Below, one piece after another: positions 26,177 to 39,300 of a stretch of 64,000 bases of DNA (its first letter is position 1; each line of letters begins with the position of its first letter). The stretch spans positions 62,001-126,000 of the forward strand of contig JARVKI010000015.1 of NCBI GenBank assembly GCA_036674765.1, read 5' to 3'. Below the pieces are notes generated by a model. That model searched no databases. It was not told the DNA's origin and saw only the letters and a list, made by a program, of their open reading frames with translations. The DNA comes from Seiridium cupressi. Lineage: Eukaryota > Ascomycota > Sordariomycetes > Amphisphaeriales > Sporocadaceae. The translations under genes were made by a program, and so were the position numbers.

Positions 26177-28562
26177 TTATAGTTCCCCGATAGCCAAGTG
26201 TCTCGTACCGTTGCTAGCTTCGCTCAAGCTTGTCTCTTCACCATGTAGTTTTCCAAAGGCTGCCTTGTACGCAAATACGAAATTGAGTATCAAAGCAATC
26301 ATCATGGCCACACTGACGGCAATGGGTCCGATCATGTTATCGAAGTCCTTACCGCTTCGTCCTATGATCATGTTTTGCCTTCTGTGAAACATGCCATAAC
26401 CCCAGAGTCCCGCACCGGCCGCGATAGCCACGTAGGCAATACCCATGCACTCTGCTAGGAAGTTCTCGCCGGCGGCGGTGTACAAGCCGACAGCAAGACT
26501 ACCTAGGAGCACGGATATGTGTTGCCATTTAAGGAACGTGCGCTCGTTGGCGAGCCAGACCTTTGGCTCGACCTTGAGTTCTCCTTCGTTCTTGATCCAA
26601 GCCGTAGGCTCGACGACACCTTCGGGCAATTTGACGCGCTCGCGGCGAAGACGGGCATAACTGTTGATGGAAAAACTGGGCAATATTTTGCCAAGTGTGC
26701 CGTAGCTCCGCTGGCCATTGGCCCCTCCGTTTTCCTCGTCATTCTCGTCTTGGTGTTCATTGACAGTAGCTGAGGACAGTTCGTGTGTACGTGAGGCGTG
26801 GTCTTCAGACTGGGCTCGTTGTGCCAGGTATGATTGGCCGACTGGGGAGCTCGCGGCGGGTTTATATGAGCCGGCAGCCGCAGCCGCCTTGTACGAGGCA
26901 GACCCTTTACCCAAGAAGCTTCCAACGACTTGTGCGTCTTCTGCACGGCGAGCTTTCCTCTGCTCTTCCTCGTCGAACGCCTGCTTAGGGCTCTTTCGGA
27001 TGTCCCTTTCCAGATCGCTAAGCCAAAATGGTAGGTTGTTGACGTAGTCCTCGAATAGAGATGCCACGCCATGGACGAACTTGGAGAAGCGAGGTGCCGA
27101 ATGAACGAGGTGAGACCCAATGAGATCCTCCACCCATGCTGGTCGCTTACGATTCACGTCCTCTTTGACCTTGATCTCCAATAATGAATAGGGGAATTTG
27201 GCTACCTCGCTCTGGTTGGTATTCTTGAAGGGATATGCCATGTTACTGTCATCGATATCACGCCGATGCCAGCTGCTTGGGTCGCGGCATGGCCTATCTC
27301 GGTCAAGGGTGTCCTCCCGAATGAAAGCAATGTCAGAGTCGATGGATATTCTCACGCGGTCATCCGCAGGCTTTTGGAAAGCCGTGCGAGTATAGACGGC
27401 CCTCAGGACTGGCTCCAACTTGTGCTTGGTGATGAAGTCCTGGATATCCTCAGCAGTGTTCTTAAACGTCTCAACTTTGGCGGACTGCTGCCCCTGGCGC
27501 TCCATCTTCTGGACTGTTTTCTCCATCTTGTATTCGCCGTCGAGAAATTGCTTGATGTACTTGTCCTTGATATTGATCTTCTTCTCTTCGCTCGTACCAT
27601 TTTCGTAAATGATCTTCTGCTCCAAGTAGATGTCCGGTTTCGTACTCAACTGACCGTACCAGCGCAACCGCAGCGACGACGCATCAACTTGGCGCTCGAC
27701 TTTCCGCATGTATATATCAAACTTGGAATTGTCAAGATAGAGAGAAGTAATACTAGGATCCTCGTTTCCGTCGAGTTCCTTGGCAGAAGAGTCGCTGTAG
27801 ACGAGGGCTGGCAGCCGACGCAAGATATACGTCTTGACCTCGAGGAGGTTATCAGGGTGAATCCAAACTAGGGCAAAAAGTTAGCGACCAAGTATATACG
27901 CGTCGGCAATTGACGTGCTCCGTCTTACACTTATGTGCCGTATATCTCTCCCCATTCTTGACCTCTTCTTGGTGCTCCAAGTCCGGCGGCTGCGCCTGCT
28001 CCGCACCGCCATCCAGATGCGTGTCAATAATATAGTATATCGTTGAGAGCTTTTTGAGCAGGGGCGAGTATTCCTTCTCGGCATTGAGGCCTCGCTCCGA
28101 CAACCTTAGCTTCATCAGCGGGCGGACTTTATATCTATCGCCGCGCTTCCGGTCATGCTTCTTAACAATCTTAAGGAAGCCTGTGTAGTTGACACTGCTG
28201 TACTTCTTCAGCTCTTCGATCTCGTTCGTTATGGAGTCGATCTGGCCTTTAAGCTCCCTCAGGCGCTGTGTCGCGATATCGCTCTTGGGCTTGTCGTCCG
28301 CCGGCGCTATGTCCTTGAGCTTGTCGAAGGCGTCGTCAATTCGCTTTTGCAGACTCTGCACCGTCTTGCTTTGGAAAGAGGCGACCTTCTCGAGCTGGAC
28401 GTTGAAGATCTCATCGCTGAACTTGGTTTCGTCCTCCTCAGACCATGCCGTTTCGTCATCCCGCTCGTCCTCCCTCAGGATAGTCTTCAGTTTGGAGTAG
28501 TCGATGTATTTATCTTTCCATGGCCCGTAGGTGGACTCACGCAGAGTCTTGCCGAAACGCAT
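26177..28562 (-). CDS. Vacuolar transporter chaperone, VTC2/VTC3 type (SPX-VTC-DUF202)
   Basis: Two exons (28562-27929 and 27867-26177) joined across a 61 bp intron encode 774 residues. The junction restores HKFWIHPDNLLEVKT, a conserved VTC stretch. Residues 1-170 are an SPX domain (MRFGKTLREST, then YSKLKTILRE), which senses inositol pyrophosphates. About 210-510 is the triphosphate-tunnel domain (SLRLRWYGQ, DRVRISIDSDIAFIRED, SLLEIKV, RFSKFVHG). The last 120 residues form three membrane segments of the DUF202 type. The VTC complex makes and translocates polyphosphate at the vacuole membrane. WLANERTF and RSGKDFDNMIGPI near the membrane part resemble Vtc2/Vtc3 rather than Vtc4. The tunnel motif ERK of Vtc4 is EQK here, so a regulatory subunit is more likely than the catalytic one. 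Confidence 0.88.
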
Positions 28563-28837
28563 GGTGCAAGGCAGTAAACGGTGGATTCTAGACCGTGCTG
28601 CCCGTGGAATGGAAGAGCAGCGAAAGCAAAGCCGGAGCAACTGTACAGGTTCGAAGCGTATTCCCGCACAAAAGTAATGCTACAGTGACTTGTTTTGAAG
28701 AAAGCCTCACCCCAACGCAAATGTTGCATCCTTGCGCTTTCGTCACCGTAGCTGCCCCCCACTTGGCCGACACTAGCCTGTTCTCAGCTGGTGCCGGGAG
28801 CTCATTAGCAATTGTCCAATAGGCGCCACCTTCATCG

Positions 28838-28843
28838 CACGTG
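28838..28843. promoter_or_regulatory. CACGTG palindrome upstream of the VTC gene
   Basis: GCACGTGC lies 276 bp before the VTC start codon. CACGTG is the core bound by Pho4/NUC-1 bHLH factors, and yeast VTC genes are phosphate-regulated. The hexamer also occurs roughly a dozen times across this window, close to chance, so position is the only support. Confidence 0.3.
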
Positions 28844-29104
28844 CTAATTCGGACACACAACTTGGCGCTATCTTTAACCATCCACGAACCAACATCATCT
28901 AGGGTGGGTCACTTGACGAATCATAGCAAAGCTCCGGCAGTGTTTATTCTTGATTAACTTATATTATCCCAATTATTATTTTTGATATCCTATTTTCTCC
29001 CAGTTTTAAATTGAAATATTCTAATCGTATTGCTTGCCTAGCGTTTAGATCTTTTTACTGGGCGACTGGCTGACTAGCCTACAGATTAACTCCAAGTGGA
29101 CACT

Positions 29105-29227
29105 GACAGACAGATAGACAGACAGATAGACAGACAGATAGATAGACAGACAGATAGACAGACAGATAGACAGACAGATAGACAGACAGATAGACAGACA
29201 GATAGACAGACAGATAGACAGACAGAT
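29105..29227. repeat. Tandem repeat of GATAGACAGACA units
   Basis: About 123 bp built mainly from the 12-mer GATAGACAGACA with one short GATA insertion. It contains ten AGATAG words. In one minus-strand frame it reads as repeating Leu-Ser-Val-Tyr, which is an artefact of the repeat. Confidence 0.93.
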
Positions 29228-29746
29228 TCACTAAGCAATAGGAATTATAACTCGAGGTTCTAGTTGTCAATAGCTTACGCGTTTAAACGCTGAAAATACG
29301 GATGACTATGTTAAATCGGACAAACTAAGACAATGTCAAACGCAGTTTTCGGCATACGGCGTAGAGTCGGTAAGATCTTGATTAAGCAGTCGTGATATAG
29401 ACAAGTATAATGGTATTACTGTGAATCAAATGTACTATCAAGGACGCGGGTATGTACAATTAAAAGCAAGGCAAACCAAATGTAGATATCGTGAAATCCT
29501 CGCCTTTTTCGCAACTACGACGTGAATATGACCAGAACACTCCCAGGAGCAAATGCCGTTGTTGAACCCGGGTGTCTCTACTTTTCCAGTTCGTTCATGG
29601 TATCGTAAATCAATTCTCGCAAACCCAAAAGACATGTCCCCGAATTTTTTTTTCTTTCACTTCCGTTCTACCATCAACTACTCCTCGTTCCATCGTTCTA
29701 TTCGTAGATATAGCGTTACACATCGATCGCCAGTGGGCAAGTGAGT

Positions 29747-32700
29747 TTACGCAGCGGCGACGCTGAATATCTCCTGGGCCGTGCGCTTGACGATACCACC
29801 CGTAACGGGCAAGTTGGTGTACTTCTCGAGGTAGAGATCAACCTCGCGGGCGGCCTGTCGACCTTCGTTGATACCCCAGACAATCAAAGACTGACCACGG
29901 CGGCAGTCACCAGCGGCAAAGATACCGGGAATGTTGGTGGCATAAGAGCCAGCAGGGGTCTTGACATTCTTGCGGGGATCCTTCTCGATGTCATCACCCA
30001 GAACACGGGCCTCGGGTCCAAGGAAACCCATGGAAAGAAGGACCAAGTCGGCAGGGAAGAACTGCTTGGTGTCCTCTAGCTTCTTCATATCCCAGCCGCC
30101 AGTAGCAGACTTGGTCCACTCCACACGAACGGTGTTGATACCCTTGACACGGCCACTGCCATCATCGACGAACTCCTCAGACATGATGCAGTACTCACGA
30201 GGGTCCTTGCCCATGTGTTGCTTCACCTCCGTGTGGCCGTAGTCAACGCGGTAGATACGGGGCCACTGAGGCCAAGGGTTGTCACGACCACGCTGAGGTG
30301 GAGGTTGAGGCAGGAGCTCGAAGTTGATGACTGACTTGGCACCGTGACGAACCGAGGTACCAATACAATCGTTTCCGGTATCACCACCACCAATGACAAC
30401 AACGTGCTTGTCCTTGGCAGAGAGGTAGGCGCCATCCTGCAACTCGGAATCGAGCAGGGACTTGGTGTTCTTGTGCAGGAACTCCATGGCGAAGTGGATG
30501 CCCTCCAAGTTGCGTCCCTTGATGGGAAGGTCACGAGCGACGGTAGCACCAGTAGCGATGACAACCACGTCGTTCTTCTCCTTCAGCTCCATCAGAGTAG
30601 TGTCCTCACCAATGGCGACGCCAGTCTTGAAGACGACACCCTCAGCAGCCATGAAGTCGGTCCGGCGCTTGACGATACGCTTGTCCAGCTTCATGTTCGG
30701 AATACCGTACATGAGGAGACCACCGGGCCTATCAGCTCGCTCGTAAACGGTGACAGAGTGGCCAGCACGGTTCAACTGGTCAGCGCAAGCAAGACCTGCA
30801 GGTCCTGAGCCGATTACAGCAACAGTCTTGCCAGTGCGCACCTTGGGTGGGCATGGTACCATCCAGCCCATTTCGAAGCCTCGGTCGATGATGGCGCACT
30901 CAATTGACTTGATACCAACAGGGTCTTCATTGATACCCAGAACGCAGGCACCCTCACAGGGAGCAGGGCAGACGCGGCCGGTGAACTCGGGGAAGTTGTT
31001 GGTCATTAGCAGACGGTTCAGGGCGTCCTGCCACTGATTCTGGAAGACTAGCTCGTTCCACTTGGGAATGATGTTTGAGATGGGGCAACCAGTCTCCGAC
31101 TGGCAGAAGGGAACACCACAGTCCATGCAACGGGCAGACTGGTACTTGAGCTCGTCCTCATCAAGACGAGTGGACAGTTCCTGCCAATCCTTTGTACGGG
31201 TCTTAGCGCTTCTGTATTTCTCAGCCCGACGCTGGTATTTCATGAATCCCTTAGTCTTGTCAAGGACAAGAGCACGCTTCTTCTCGGCGGCATTGTCACC
31301 AACAGCTTCTTCCATATCCTGGAGTTTGGCAGACTTGTCCTCCTTCTTGGGCTTGACGCCAGGAAGAATAGGGAGGTTATACTCAGCACGCTTAGCCTCA
31401 GCGGCCTTGGCTGCCTCCTCCTCGAGGATTCTCTTGTAGTCGACGGGAAGAACCTTGATGAAACGGGGCAGAGCTCTGTTGAAGTCGACCAAGATGCGAG
31501 CAGCTAGCTCAGATCCGGTATAGTGGTGATGATCCTCAATCAAGCCACGGAGGAAAGCAATCTCGGTGGGGTCGTCAATGCCGGATGCCTCAACCATTTC
31601 CATATTGAGCTTGGACTCGAAATCCCCGTGGATGTCTAGGACGTATGCAATACCTCCAGACATACCAGCAGCGAAGTTGCGGCCGGTGCTTCCGAGAATG
31701 ACGACGCGGCCACCAGTCATGTACTCGCAACCGTGATCACCTACACCCTCAACAACAGCAGTGGCGCCAGAGTTACGGACAGCGAATCGTTCAGCAGCAA
31801 CACCGCGGAAGAAGCATGTACCACTAGTAGCACCGTACAAGCAGACATTGCCGATCAAAATGTTCTCTTCAGCCTTGAAGACGGCGGATCGAGGGGGGTA
31901 CACGATCAAGCGACCGCCTGAGAGACCCTTGCCGACATAGTCGTTCGCATCACCCTCCAATTCCAAGGTGACACCGGGTGCAAGGAAGGCACCAAAGGAT
32001 TGACCAGCGGAGCCCTTGATGTTGACGTGGACGGTGTCCAGAGGCAGACCGGCCTCGCCATATCTCTTGGAGATGTGGTATGAGAGGGACGTACCCATGG
32101 CTCGGTCAGTGTTGACAATATCACACTCGATCCTGCTCGGCAGTCCCTTGTCAAGGGTCAACTCAGCCTCAGAGATGAGTTTGTTATCCAGTCGGACATA
32201 GAGGCGATGATCCTGCTTGCGCACGTTGAAAGTGGCAACGCCAGGTCGGAGCTTGTGAGCAGGAGTCAGGATGAGGGAGAGATCGATGTTGGCAGTCTTG
32301 TTAGTACGAAGCTCGTCTCTAACCTTGAGAACCTCGACGTGGCCGACCATCTCATTGATAGTACGGAAACCAAGTTGAGCCATGATGGCCCGAAGCTCGT
32401 TGGCAACATAGTAGAAGAAGTTGATCACATGCTCAGGGGTTCCGGTGAATTTCTTGCGCAATTCAGGGTCCTGGGTCGCTATGCCGACGGGGCACTGAAA
32501 TGCAAATTAGCAATAAAACTACATCATCTGGAGAGAATTAAATACCGTATTGAGATCTAAGTCATGGTTAGCACAAAGGTTCGAATGTGGATATCAGTTT
32601 ATGTACTTACGGCACTTGCGCATCATGATACAACCCATGGCAATAAGGGGCGTGGTAGCGAAACCCCACTCCTCAGCACCAAGCAAACAAGCAATGGCAA

Positions 32701-35700
32701 CATCACGGCCAGTACGGAGTTGGCCATCGGTCTGTACAACAACACGGCCACGGAGATCGTTGAGGACAAGGGTCTGATGAGTCTCAGCAAGACCCAGCTC
32801 CCAAGGCAGACCGGCATACTTGATACCAGTCCATCGGGAAGCACCGGTACCGCCATCGTGACCAGAGATCAAGATGTGATCGGCCTTGGCCTTGGCGACA
32901 CCAGAGGCGACGATACCCACACCAGTCTCGGAGACGAGCTTGACGGAGACACGCGACCTAGGGTTTGAGCACTTCAGGTCGTAAATCAGTTGCTTCAGAT
33001 CCTCGATGGAGTAAATGTCGTGGTGAGGGGGAGGGGAGATAAGACCGACACCTGGCGTGGAGTGGCGAGTTCGGGCAATGGACTTGGACACCTTGTGTCC
33101 AGGAAGCTCACCACCCTCACCAGGCTTGGCACCCTGAGCCATCTTGATCTGAAGCTCGTCAGAATCGGCAAGATAAGCGGAAGTGACGCCGAATCGACCG
33201 GAGGCAATCTGCTTGATGGCGGACCGCATAGTGTCACCATTGGCCATGACCTGAGATCTCTCTGGGTCCTCACCACCTTCACCAGTGTTGGATTTACCAC
33301 CCAATCTGTTCATGGCAACAGCCAAGGTAGAATGAGACTCCATAGAGATGGAACCGTAGGACATGGCACCCGTGCAGAAGCGACGCACAATCTCAGTCCA
33401 AGGCTCGACCTGGTCGATGGGGATGGAGTTGCACTCATCAAATTTGAAGTCGAGCATTCCACGGAGTGTGCATGCTTTGATCTGCTCATACTCGGATCGC
33501 GAGTAGGCTTCGTACGATTTATCGTTCTTGCTGCGAACAGCATCCTGGATGTTGGCAATTGACGTAGGGTCGTTGATGTGAGCCTCGCCACCATCTCTCC
33601 AATGATACTCGCCAGATTCGGGAAGTCCAGTGACGCCGACAGTATAACGGGACGGGAAGCCCCTTTCATGGAATCGGAAAGCATCCTCTGCAATAATCTC
33701 GAATGTGGCACCCTTGATGCGAGAAGCGGTACCTCTGAAGCACCTCTCGACGACATCATCGTCAATACCCAGAGCCTCAAAGATCTGAGCACCCTTGTAA
33801 CTGGCAAGGGTAGAAATACCCATCTTGGACATGACCTTAAGAATACCACCATCGCAGGAGTGCTTATAGTTTGCGATCAGAGCCTCGTCCGAGAGCTTCT
33901 TGCGAATGAGGCCTTCCCGGTTGAGCTTGATGATGCACTCCATAGCAAGGTAGGGGTTAATGGCGTCAGCTCCGTAACCGAGCAATACACACATGTGGTG
34001 AACCTCCCGAGCCTCAGCGGTCTCTAGTACGATCGCGGCCATGGAACGCCACTTGTTGCTGACCAAGTGATGGTGAACCATGCCGGAAGCAAGCAGGGCA
34101 GAAACAGCCACACGCTCAGCGGAGGTCTTGCGGTCGGACAGAACAATGATACGATCGCGGGCTTCAATGGCTGCGGTAGTCTCACTGCAGATGTAGTCGA
34201 GGTGCTTCAGGTACCCAGCAACGCCTTCGCTCTTGGGGAACGTGAGGTCAATAGTCTTGACTGTCCAGTCAGGGTGGGTCTTGGACATGTTGACCAATGC
34301 GTTGAACTCGGGAATGGAGAGAATGGGACTTGGGAGCAGAAGTCGACCACACTGAGAAGAGTCCATTTCTAGCAGATTGCCCTGAGGCCCAACGTAGCAT
34401 TCAAGGGACATGACGATAGACTCTCTGATCGGATCAATCGGGGGGTTTGTGACCTGGGCGAAAAGTTGACGGAAGTACTCGTAGAGCAGGCGAGGTGCTT
34501 GAGACAGGCAGGCAAGAGGAGCATCATTGCCCATAGATCCCAGAGCCTCCTTTTCATCAGACGCCATAGGGGCCAATAACAAGCTGACCTGTTCGTGCGT
34601 ATAGCCGAAAGCAAGCAACACGGGATCCTCTTGGAGCTTGCTAGCATCAGGCTTGGGCGCAATGTCAAGGCCACTCTCTGCCGCCTGGCTGAGAACCTTG
34701 GGAAGGCTGATAAGCTCATTATCGATCCAAGAGCGGAAATCATTCCGGCTAGACACTGCAGCCTTGAGCTCGGAGTCATCGATCAGTCGTCCTGCCTGAG
34801 TATCGACCAGCAGCATCTTTCCTGGCTGAAGACGGCCCTTCTGGATGACTCTCTCAGGCTCGACAGGGATGGTGCCGACCTCTGAAGCGCAGATGATGCG
34901 GTCATCATCCATGATGTAGTAACGGCAAGGGCGCAGACCGTTACGATCAAGGTTGGCACCGCAGAAGCGTCCATCAGCGAAAGTGAACAGAGCAGGACCA
35001 TCCCAGGGTTCCATCTGGCATGCAGCCCACTCGTAGAATGCGGCCTTCTTGGGGTCCATAGAAGTATTGCCTTGCCATGCCTCCGGGACCATCAGCATTA
35101 CAGCTTCGGGGAGGGAGAGCACACCATTGATGGTGAGAAGCTCCAGCACATTGTCGAAAGCAGCAGAATCAGAACCACCATCCTCAACAATGGGGTATAG
35201 GTGCTCTAATTCATCGCCGAAGATGTCTGACTGCATGACACCCTCTCGGGCACGCATCCAGTTCTTGTTGCCTCGCAAAGTGTTGATTTCGCCGTTATGT
35301 GCCGCCCATCGCAAAGGCTGTGCACGATCCCAGGACGGGAAGGTGTTTGTGGAGAAACGAGAGTGTACCAAGGCAAAGTGAGCTTGGTAATCAGCGTTCA
35401 CCAAGTCATGGTAGTACTGGTAGACCTGGACGGGGGCAAGTTGTCCCTTATAAACAATGTTTCTGTTGGAAAGGGAGCACAAGTAGAACCAGTTGTGAAG
35501 GCCGATGGTGTGGGTGGCACGTTTGCGGAGCACATACAGCTGCCTCTCGAAGTGTCTGTCATCAAATTGCTCGGCGTCCGTGGTTTCAGGAGCATCTCCA
35601 GAGCCATATGCGGAAGTAAGTACCACAAAGGGCTGCAAAATGATGGGCTCGCGCGACTTTGCGGCTGGGCCAAGAAGAGTAGAGTCTACAGGGGGTTCTC

Positions 35701-36349
35701 GCCATCCCAAGACTCTAAGACCCAGCGACTCGGCAATATCTTCCAATTGCCTCTTCGATTCCTGCAACGTCTCCTCATCCGGCTTGAAGAACAGGTTGCC
35801 TACGGCATACTGACCGGGAGGCGGCAGCTTAATGTTAACCTCGCGCTCAAAGTTCTTGATGAAGAATTTGTGAGGGATCGAAGTCATAACACCTGCACCA
35901 TCACCGTCACGAGCATCAGAACCCACCGCTCCGCGGTGGGTCATGTTGCACAGCAAGTTTCGCGCTATAGAATGTCAGTTCTACGCTTGTTGTCCACCAC
36001 CAGACAGGAAAACTAACCATCGCTGACGATTTTGTGGCTAGCCACGCCCTTGATATGGCTATATGACTGGTTAGCAAAGCCTTTTGAATACAGGGTGAAC
36101 CAAAAGTCATACCAGGCAAAACCAACACCGCATGCATCCTTCTCTAGCGAAGGGTCGTAAAGCCCTCTGCGCAGCTTCAGTCAGCATTTGTCTCTAATTT
36201 CGCCATTGCCGCAATCGAACGTACTGCTTCACCGGCAGGGCACCAGCCCACGAGCCATTGTTCTCCGTCTGATATTCATAAGGGTGATATGTCTCGGCCT
36301 CGGACTCAATCGATGTTTGTCTGTCGTCGAAGTCCACTGGTAGGCCCAT
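29747..36349 (-). CDS. GLT1: Glutamate synthase [NADH] (GOGAT)
   Basis: Six exons (36349-36225, 36166-36113, 36058-36018, 35964-32611, 32556-32546, 32494-29747) encode 2110 residues. The enzyme converts 2-oxoglutarate and glutamine to two glutamates with NADH, in ammonium assimilation. The start is the first in-frame ATG and places the N-terminal nucleophile Cys at residue 54 (KDACGVGFA). That implies a 53-residue propeptide, as in yeast Glt1. The glutaminase domain follows ([19 protein letters not shown]). The FMN domain carries the 3Fe-4S cysteines 1185, 1191 and 1196 (CIMMRKCHLNTC). A GXGXG domain comes next, then the NADH subunit with its 4Fe-4S region near 1650 ([11 protein letters not shown]) and two nucleotide folds near 1752 ([10 protein letters not shown]) and 1896 ([12 protein letters not shown]). 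Exon 5 is only 11 nt long. Confidence 0.96.
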
Positions 36350-39300
36350 GCTAGGCAAGTGGATGGGTCGAGTGGGGGCGGAGCGACTGAATATCGAGGG
36401 TTCGAGGACTTCGTTTGTGAGAAAGTGGTCCTTCGGCGATGAGGGCAGCGGATGCCGCTCAACGTCAAATCTGATTCGAGGAGATATATTAGTGAATTCG
36501 CTCTTCGATGTGCGAATTGCGGTAGTTTGGTTCGGAAAGTGAATATGGAGGACAGGGATGGCAGGAGTGAGGTTGAGTGGGAATGCGGCAGGCTCCGAAC
36601 GTCCAGAACAGGCGGAAGGTGGAAGCGGGGTGGGCAGACTGAGAAGCAGGCTGTTCTGGCCGGATTGCACAACCCAGCACCAATGGTCTTATGGCCTTCG
36701 TCAATTCTTGCAGGTTTTGTACGGGAGGGGTTGTAGAGCTCGTAGGATGTCGGCGTAGAATATTGTGCTGGCGCTGAGAAATAATGTGGGCTGCGTTGGC
36801 CAAAGTTTGGAGTTTAGGTGTAAGTGGGTTGAGCTTGAAAGCCTGTCTAGCCTCGACGAGCGCGCCACATTGATTGCGAGGCGAATGAAATGGCGCCCGA
36901 TTGATTGGCCGCTGCAAAAAGTATGGACTCGACTCAGATCCCACGCCCAAAGCCGCAAATCATGTCCCTCGTAGAATGGACGGAGATGTTTATTTCTGCG
37001 ATGCGCAAGGGTGTACTGCTCCATGTGATGCAAAGCTACAGCTCTAGCGCGCAGAGCTTTGGAAAAGCTCAACCAGCTTGCATCCGCTTTTGGCAATTTC
37101 CATGTCGAACCGCAACCTGGTCGGCGCAAGCTCGAGGGGAAAAAAATATGGGCGTGGGGTAGATATGACGACAACCAATTGCGACCACGGTACTTGGTTC
37201 ATGCGGCTAAGAGACCGGGTTCTGATAGGATGCTAGCGGCGCGGCCCTATGGCAATCGCTGAATTTTTCATCCCGACTCTGCTGCGCGATATGTATTCCA
37301 TAGTTGAGTCACCAGACTTGTTGATATGGTCGCTATGGGAGGGTGGCATTGCACGACCCACGACCGAGAAAGCATCGTATCGACGCTCAATGACAAGATG
37401 GTCGCGTGTTGCGGACCTCTGTCACACCTCAATTCGCAATTGACCTCAGTCCCAGCTGGTGCCGTTCGGATGGGGAATTCCGCGCACATTTCGGGTCGTC
37501 GCGGGAGCTCCAAGATATTTCGCTGTTGCTCGGCATTCTTGCCATGATAGTCGTCCAGAGGCATGTCCGTGTCGAAGGTGTCCATGAAAGGCAGTGCTGG
37601 GGAAGAGGGACAGGCATTCTTGTATACACTCACATGTAGATATTAGGAGACTCCCTCTTGGTGTATTACTCGAGGCAGCTCTACTTGGATGAATTGCACT
37701 ACCGATCAGAAAGGCGAAGGATGGTAGAGTGCTCTGGCAAAGGAAGAGTAGAAGGGTAGAAGAGGTGGTGAGAAACTTGGGAGAGCCTTCTCGCTTATAT
37801 TCGAGAGCACAAGAGGGGCTCGATCGGGAGAGGCACTGCCTGCTCCTACAATTGTTCCGACTACCGTCCCGTAACTTGGAGCGTAGAGCAAAAGCGTATT
37901 CACAAATCACCCACCAGGCATGTGGCAGATCGGTATCCTCCAGCCTTGGTCCACGCCTAGCCTCTCCATAAGTCAGAGTGGGGGAGGGGAAGTCGCCGAG
38001 AGACGGACGACAAATTCTGTGGGAGGCAATCAAACTGGCCAGTGGAGGTGAGTCTTGCGCTCAGCCCACGCTGACTGACCCCGGTTCGCCAGGCTCGTCT
38101 AAGGGTTTAGACAAAACCACTAGCGAGCTCGGTGACGTTGCGGAGTTCTCTTGAGTCTTTAGACTTACAAATGCACTATGCTGATTGGTCCGACATAGGA
38201 GTATGCGCACCATCCATAGTGCCCAAGAAAAAGATGAGAGCAGTGCAGGAATCAAACTCAAGCTCATGCTCAAGCTCTAGGGCTAACAACCTGCCTAGCA
38301 CATGTCGTTATTTTGACGGCTACATTGGAGTAGGAAGCCCTTTCGAGTATCGTTGAGATTATCTCCCAATTGTGAGGGTATCTTCTTCATGTGCTTGTAA
38401 TGCTGTTTCTTCATAAAACCTCCAGCGCATCTCATATGGAAATGGTTTAGCCATCATTGGCTTGTATTCCAGGTGGAGCAGGGTCCGCCTTCTCCAATGT
38501 CGGAGTGCCTGAATAGACTATGCGCTTGGGTCGACTGTCCACCCACCTGCTGCTGACAAACGAGAAAAACAATTCCGCTTTCGCTATGCACTCAACATGG
38601 CCACCTGTATGTTGTCGCAAATGGCACCATACCGCATCTCGGACAGTCACGAATGTGTCTAACATTTTTATATGCCGCACGAGTGATTCTGGGTCGTTAT
38701 GTCCCTTGTAGGTAGATCATTTCTGGGATTTGGCCGTCTATTGCCTCCCGACTTTGTATACAACCAACCAATGAGGACCCTGCCGCGAACAAGCTGCATG
38801 GTGATATTTGCTTGGCTCTGGGCATACTTCGTGGGCGTCTTTTGCCGGTATTTGCAATTTAGACTGAAATTTGCGTTTCCTAGTCGACACGAACGAGAGG
38901 GTTTGACGTTTCAACCCTGCCCTCGCAAACCGCAATGCTACTTTCCGAACTTGACCACAACTACGACCTGAAGGTCCGTTTGCCATCGCTTGGCCAGCTT
39001 GGCGAGGACCCTGGCCTCCTTCAACGGGACTGAATAGAGTATGGGTTGACCAATTTGAACTCATCACCGAAAGCTCGGTTTCCGCCCTTTCCGCTCATCG
39101 GACCGCGTCCATATGGCTTGAAATAGCGAGTGCTCTCGAGCGGCCATCTGCAAGAAGCGCCCAACAGGCAGTAAAACTACAGGCTCGCCAGCCATGTGCC
39201 AGGGGTCCAAGGACCCCTCGATGCCTGCGCGTTGCTCAATAATTGTACCCAGTAATTGAACAACTCCCGTGGCACTTATGGTGGTAGGCCAATCAGGCAT

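Larger units (their letters stand above)
28563..29746. other. Intergenic region between GLT1 3' end and VTC 5' end
   Basis: Promoter side of the VTC gene and terminator side of GLT1. Holds a GATA/GACA tandem array (29105-29227) and a palindromic CACGTG site (28838-28843). The part around 28940-29050 is A/T-rich. No gene is supported. Confidence 0.7.

Noticed and set aside
29079..29270. Minus-strand frame with repeating Leu-Ser-Val-Tyr
   Set aside because: Artefact of the GATAGACAGACA tandem repeat.
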